Shown here in pieces: positions 5,227 through 5,839 of a DNA stretch of 5,839 nt. Position 1 is the first letter of the stretch, and each line of letters opens with the position of its first letter. Source of the stretch: Deltaproteobacteria bacterium (lineage in GTDB: Bacteria > UBA10199 > 2-02-FULL-44-16); contig JACQMA010000113.1 in assembly GCA_016203825.1 (NCBI GenBank), forward strand, positions 1 to 5,839. The letters are read 5' to 3'. The notes beneath the pieces are model-generated. The model searched no databases. It worked only from the letters and a program-made list of their open reading frames with translations, and had not been told where the DNA came from. The position numbers and the translations under genes were made by a program.

Positions 5227-5790
5227 GTGCAACCGACATTCACAAAAGCCCTCATCACCTCGTGGATCGCGCATGCCGCTACCATTGCTGCACTCGTGTG
5301 GGTTGCGTGGATTGCCGCACCAAAAAATCTTGTCGGAGATGGGGTGGTGGAAGTGGTGGTGGTTGGATCACTCGAGAACACTACTAGAGTGGCGGACACT
5401 TCCCGAGGAGGAGACTGGGTGGGGGAACCGTCCGCCGAATTCGCAGCGAAGGCGGATTGGGGAGGGCTTCGCCCTCCCGAAGTTGTCTCCTCGGAGGGAA
5501 GTGTCCGTCACTCGGAAGCTCGTGGCAATCCAACTCTCACCGCTATTTGGAAAAAGATTAATCGTGCAAAATATTATCCCCTCGTCGCCCGCGAACAAAA
5601 ACTTGAAGGGGCACCGCGAGTGCAATTTCAGATTGATAACGATGGAAATGTGACCACCATCTCACTCGTTGACTCTTCGGGTTCAGATATTTTGGACGAT
5701 GCCGCCCTCGAAACCATTCGACGTGCGGCCCCACTCCCCGCCTACCCCGAACCCATTACGCTCGCGATTCGCTATTCGCTCCAAAATTAA
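5227..5790 (+). CDS. TonB-family energy transducer, short form
   Basis: The 187-residue protein has a cytoplasmic N-terminus, one membrane helix at about 9-30 and a C-terminal TonB domain at about 103-187. The helix holds Ser12-x3-His16, matching the conserved SxxxH of TonB proteins that couples to the ExbB/ExbD proton channel. The C-terminal domain shows YPLVAREQKLEG at 117-128, VQFQIDNDGNV at 132-142, VDSSGSDILDDAAL at 148-161 and AAPLPAYPEP at 167-176, the usual pattern of this domain. The family carries proton-motive energy across the periplasm to outer-membrane receptors. The linker (31-102) is short and poor in Pro, unlike the long Pro-rich linker of E. coli TonB, and much of it is encoded by a palindromic element. 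The GTG start is the first possible one after the in-frame stop at 5164; no real Shine-Dalgarno precedes it. No exbB, exbD or receptor gene is in the window. A TolA-like role is a less likely alternative. Confidence 0.88.
   Translation: MQPTFTKALITSWIAHAATIAALVWVAWIAAPKNLVGDGVVEVVVVGSLENTTRVADTSRGGDWVGEPSAEFAAKADWGGLRPPEVVSSEGSVRHSEARGNPTLTAIWKKINRAKYYPLVAREQKLEGAPRVQFQIDNDGNVTTISLVDSSGSDILDDAALETIRRAAPLPAYPEPITLAIRYSLQN
5431..5456. repeat. Inner hairpin 1 of the palindromic element
   Basis: TCCGCC (5431..5436) pairs with GGCGGA (5451..5456). Within it TTCGC (5440..5444) pairs with GCGAA (5446..5450) around a single A, leaving a GAA bulge. It encodes part of the linker around Pro-Ser-Ala-Glu-Phe. 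Confidence 0.7.
5460..5478. repeat. Inner hairpin 2 of the palindromic element, perfect 8-bp stem
   Basis: GGGAGGGC, loop TTC, GCCCTCCC: a perfect GC-rich stem with a very tight loop. No T run follows (GAAGTTG), so it does not look like an intrinsic terminator. It might slow the ribosome or stabilise the mRNA between the membrane helix and the folded domain. Confidence 0.8.
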
Positions 5791-5839
5791 AAGTTTTCGG
5801 TCACAGACAGAGATGTTGTTTTTTTTGACGCTTGTTCTC
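5791..5839. other. Non-coding tail after the TonB-like gene
   Basis: These 49 bp hold a run of eight T (5819..5826) without a convincing hairpin before it, and a TTGACG (5825..5830) that could be the -35 of a promoter for a gene beyond the edge. No gene is seen. Confidence 0.3.

Larger units (their letters stand above)
5387..5513. repeat. 127-bp nested palindromic (MITE-like) element inside the TonB-like gene
   Basis: The ends are inverted copies: 5387..5415 and the reverse complement of 5485..5513 agree at 25 of 29 positions, including a block GAGTGxCGGACACTTCCC and a block GAGGAGAC. Two further hairpins lie inside. The whole element stays open in the gene's frame and encodes residues about 54-96, the periplasmic linker, leaving the membrane helix and TonB domain intact. 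No clear target-site duplication is seen. It may be a dispersed palindromic repeat that was captured as coding sequence. Only one copy is in the window, so dispersal is unproven. Confidence 0.7.

Noticed and set aside
5460..5478. Perfect hairpin considered as an intrinsic terminator
   Set aside because: It is not followed by a T run on either strand and lies in the middle of an intact coding frame.
1..5839. CRISPR array, tRNA, rRNA or insertion-sequence transposase
   Set aside because: No regularly spaced direct repeats, no tRNA-like cloverleaf noticed, and no transposase motif seen on either strand.

Overview
The window looks like chromosomal DNA of a diderm (Gram-negative-type) bacterium of moderate G+C. 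It carries a complete dTDP-L-rhamnose pathway, which usually feeds surface glycans, and a TonB-family protein, which implies an outer membrane. I cannot name the lineage. Spacing is very compact, two genes use GTG starts, and two transcription units appear to begin with almost no 5' leader.

Region 1 (1..3851, minus strand) is one tight operon in the order rmlC, rmlB, rmlD, rmlA, then a GT-C type membrane glycosyltransferase that runs off the left edge. Junctions are +1, +2, -4 and -4 bp. RmlA, RmlB, RmlC and RmlD together convert glucose-1-phosphate and dTTP to dTDP-L-rhamnose. The glycosyltransferase is probably involved in glycan or lipid glycosylation. A promoter candidate and a 9-bp inverted repeat, with arm centres about three DNA turns apart, sit at the rmlC start.

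Region 2 (3852..4260) holds an intrinsic terminator, a 60-residue Lys-rich protein (minus strand) that resembles half of a SWIB/MDM2 domain, and that gene's leader and extended -10 promoter.

Region 3 (4261..5178, minus) is ilvE, a branched-chain amino acid aminotransferase. Its Shine-Dalgarno sequence abuts and partly lies in a perfect small hairpin. Only 48 bp separate it from the divergent plus-strand gene at 5227..5790. That gene encodes a short TonB-family energy transducer with one N-terminal membrane helix and a C-terminal TonB domain. The two genes may share a bidirectional -10 region.

The most unusual feature is a 127-bp nested palindromic element (5387..5513) inside the TonB-like gene. 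It forms most of the coding sequence for the periplasmic linker and looks like a MITE or palindromic repeat carried in an open reading frame. The last 49 bp hold no recognisable gene.
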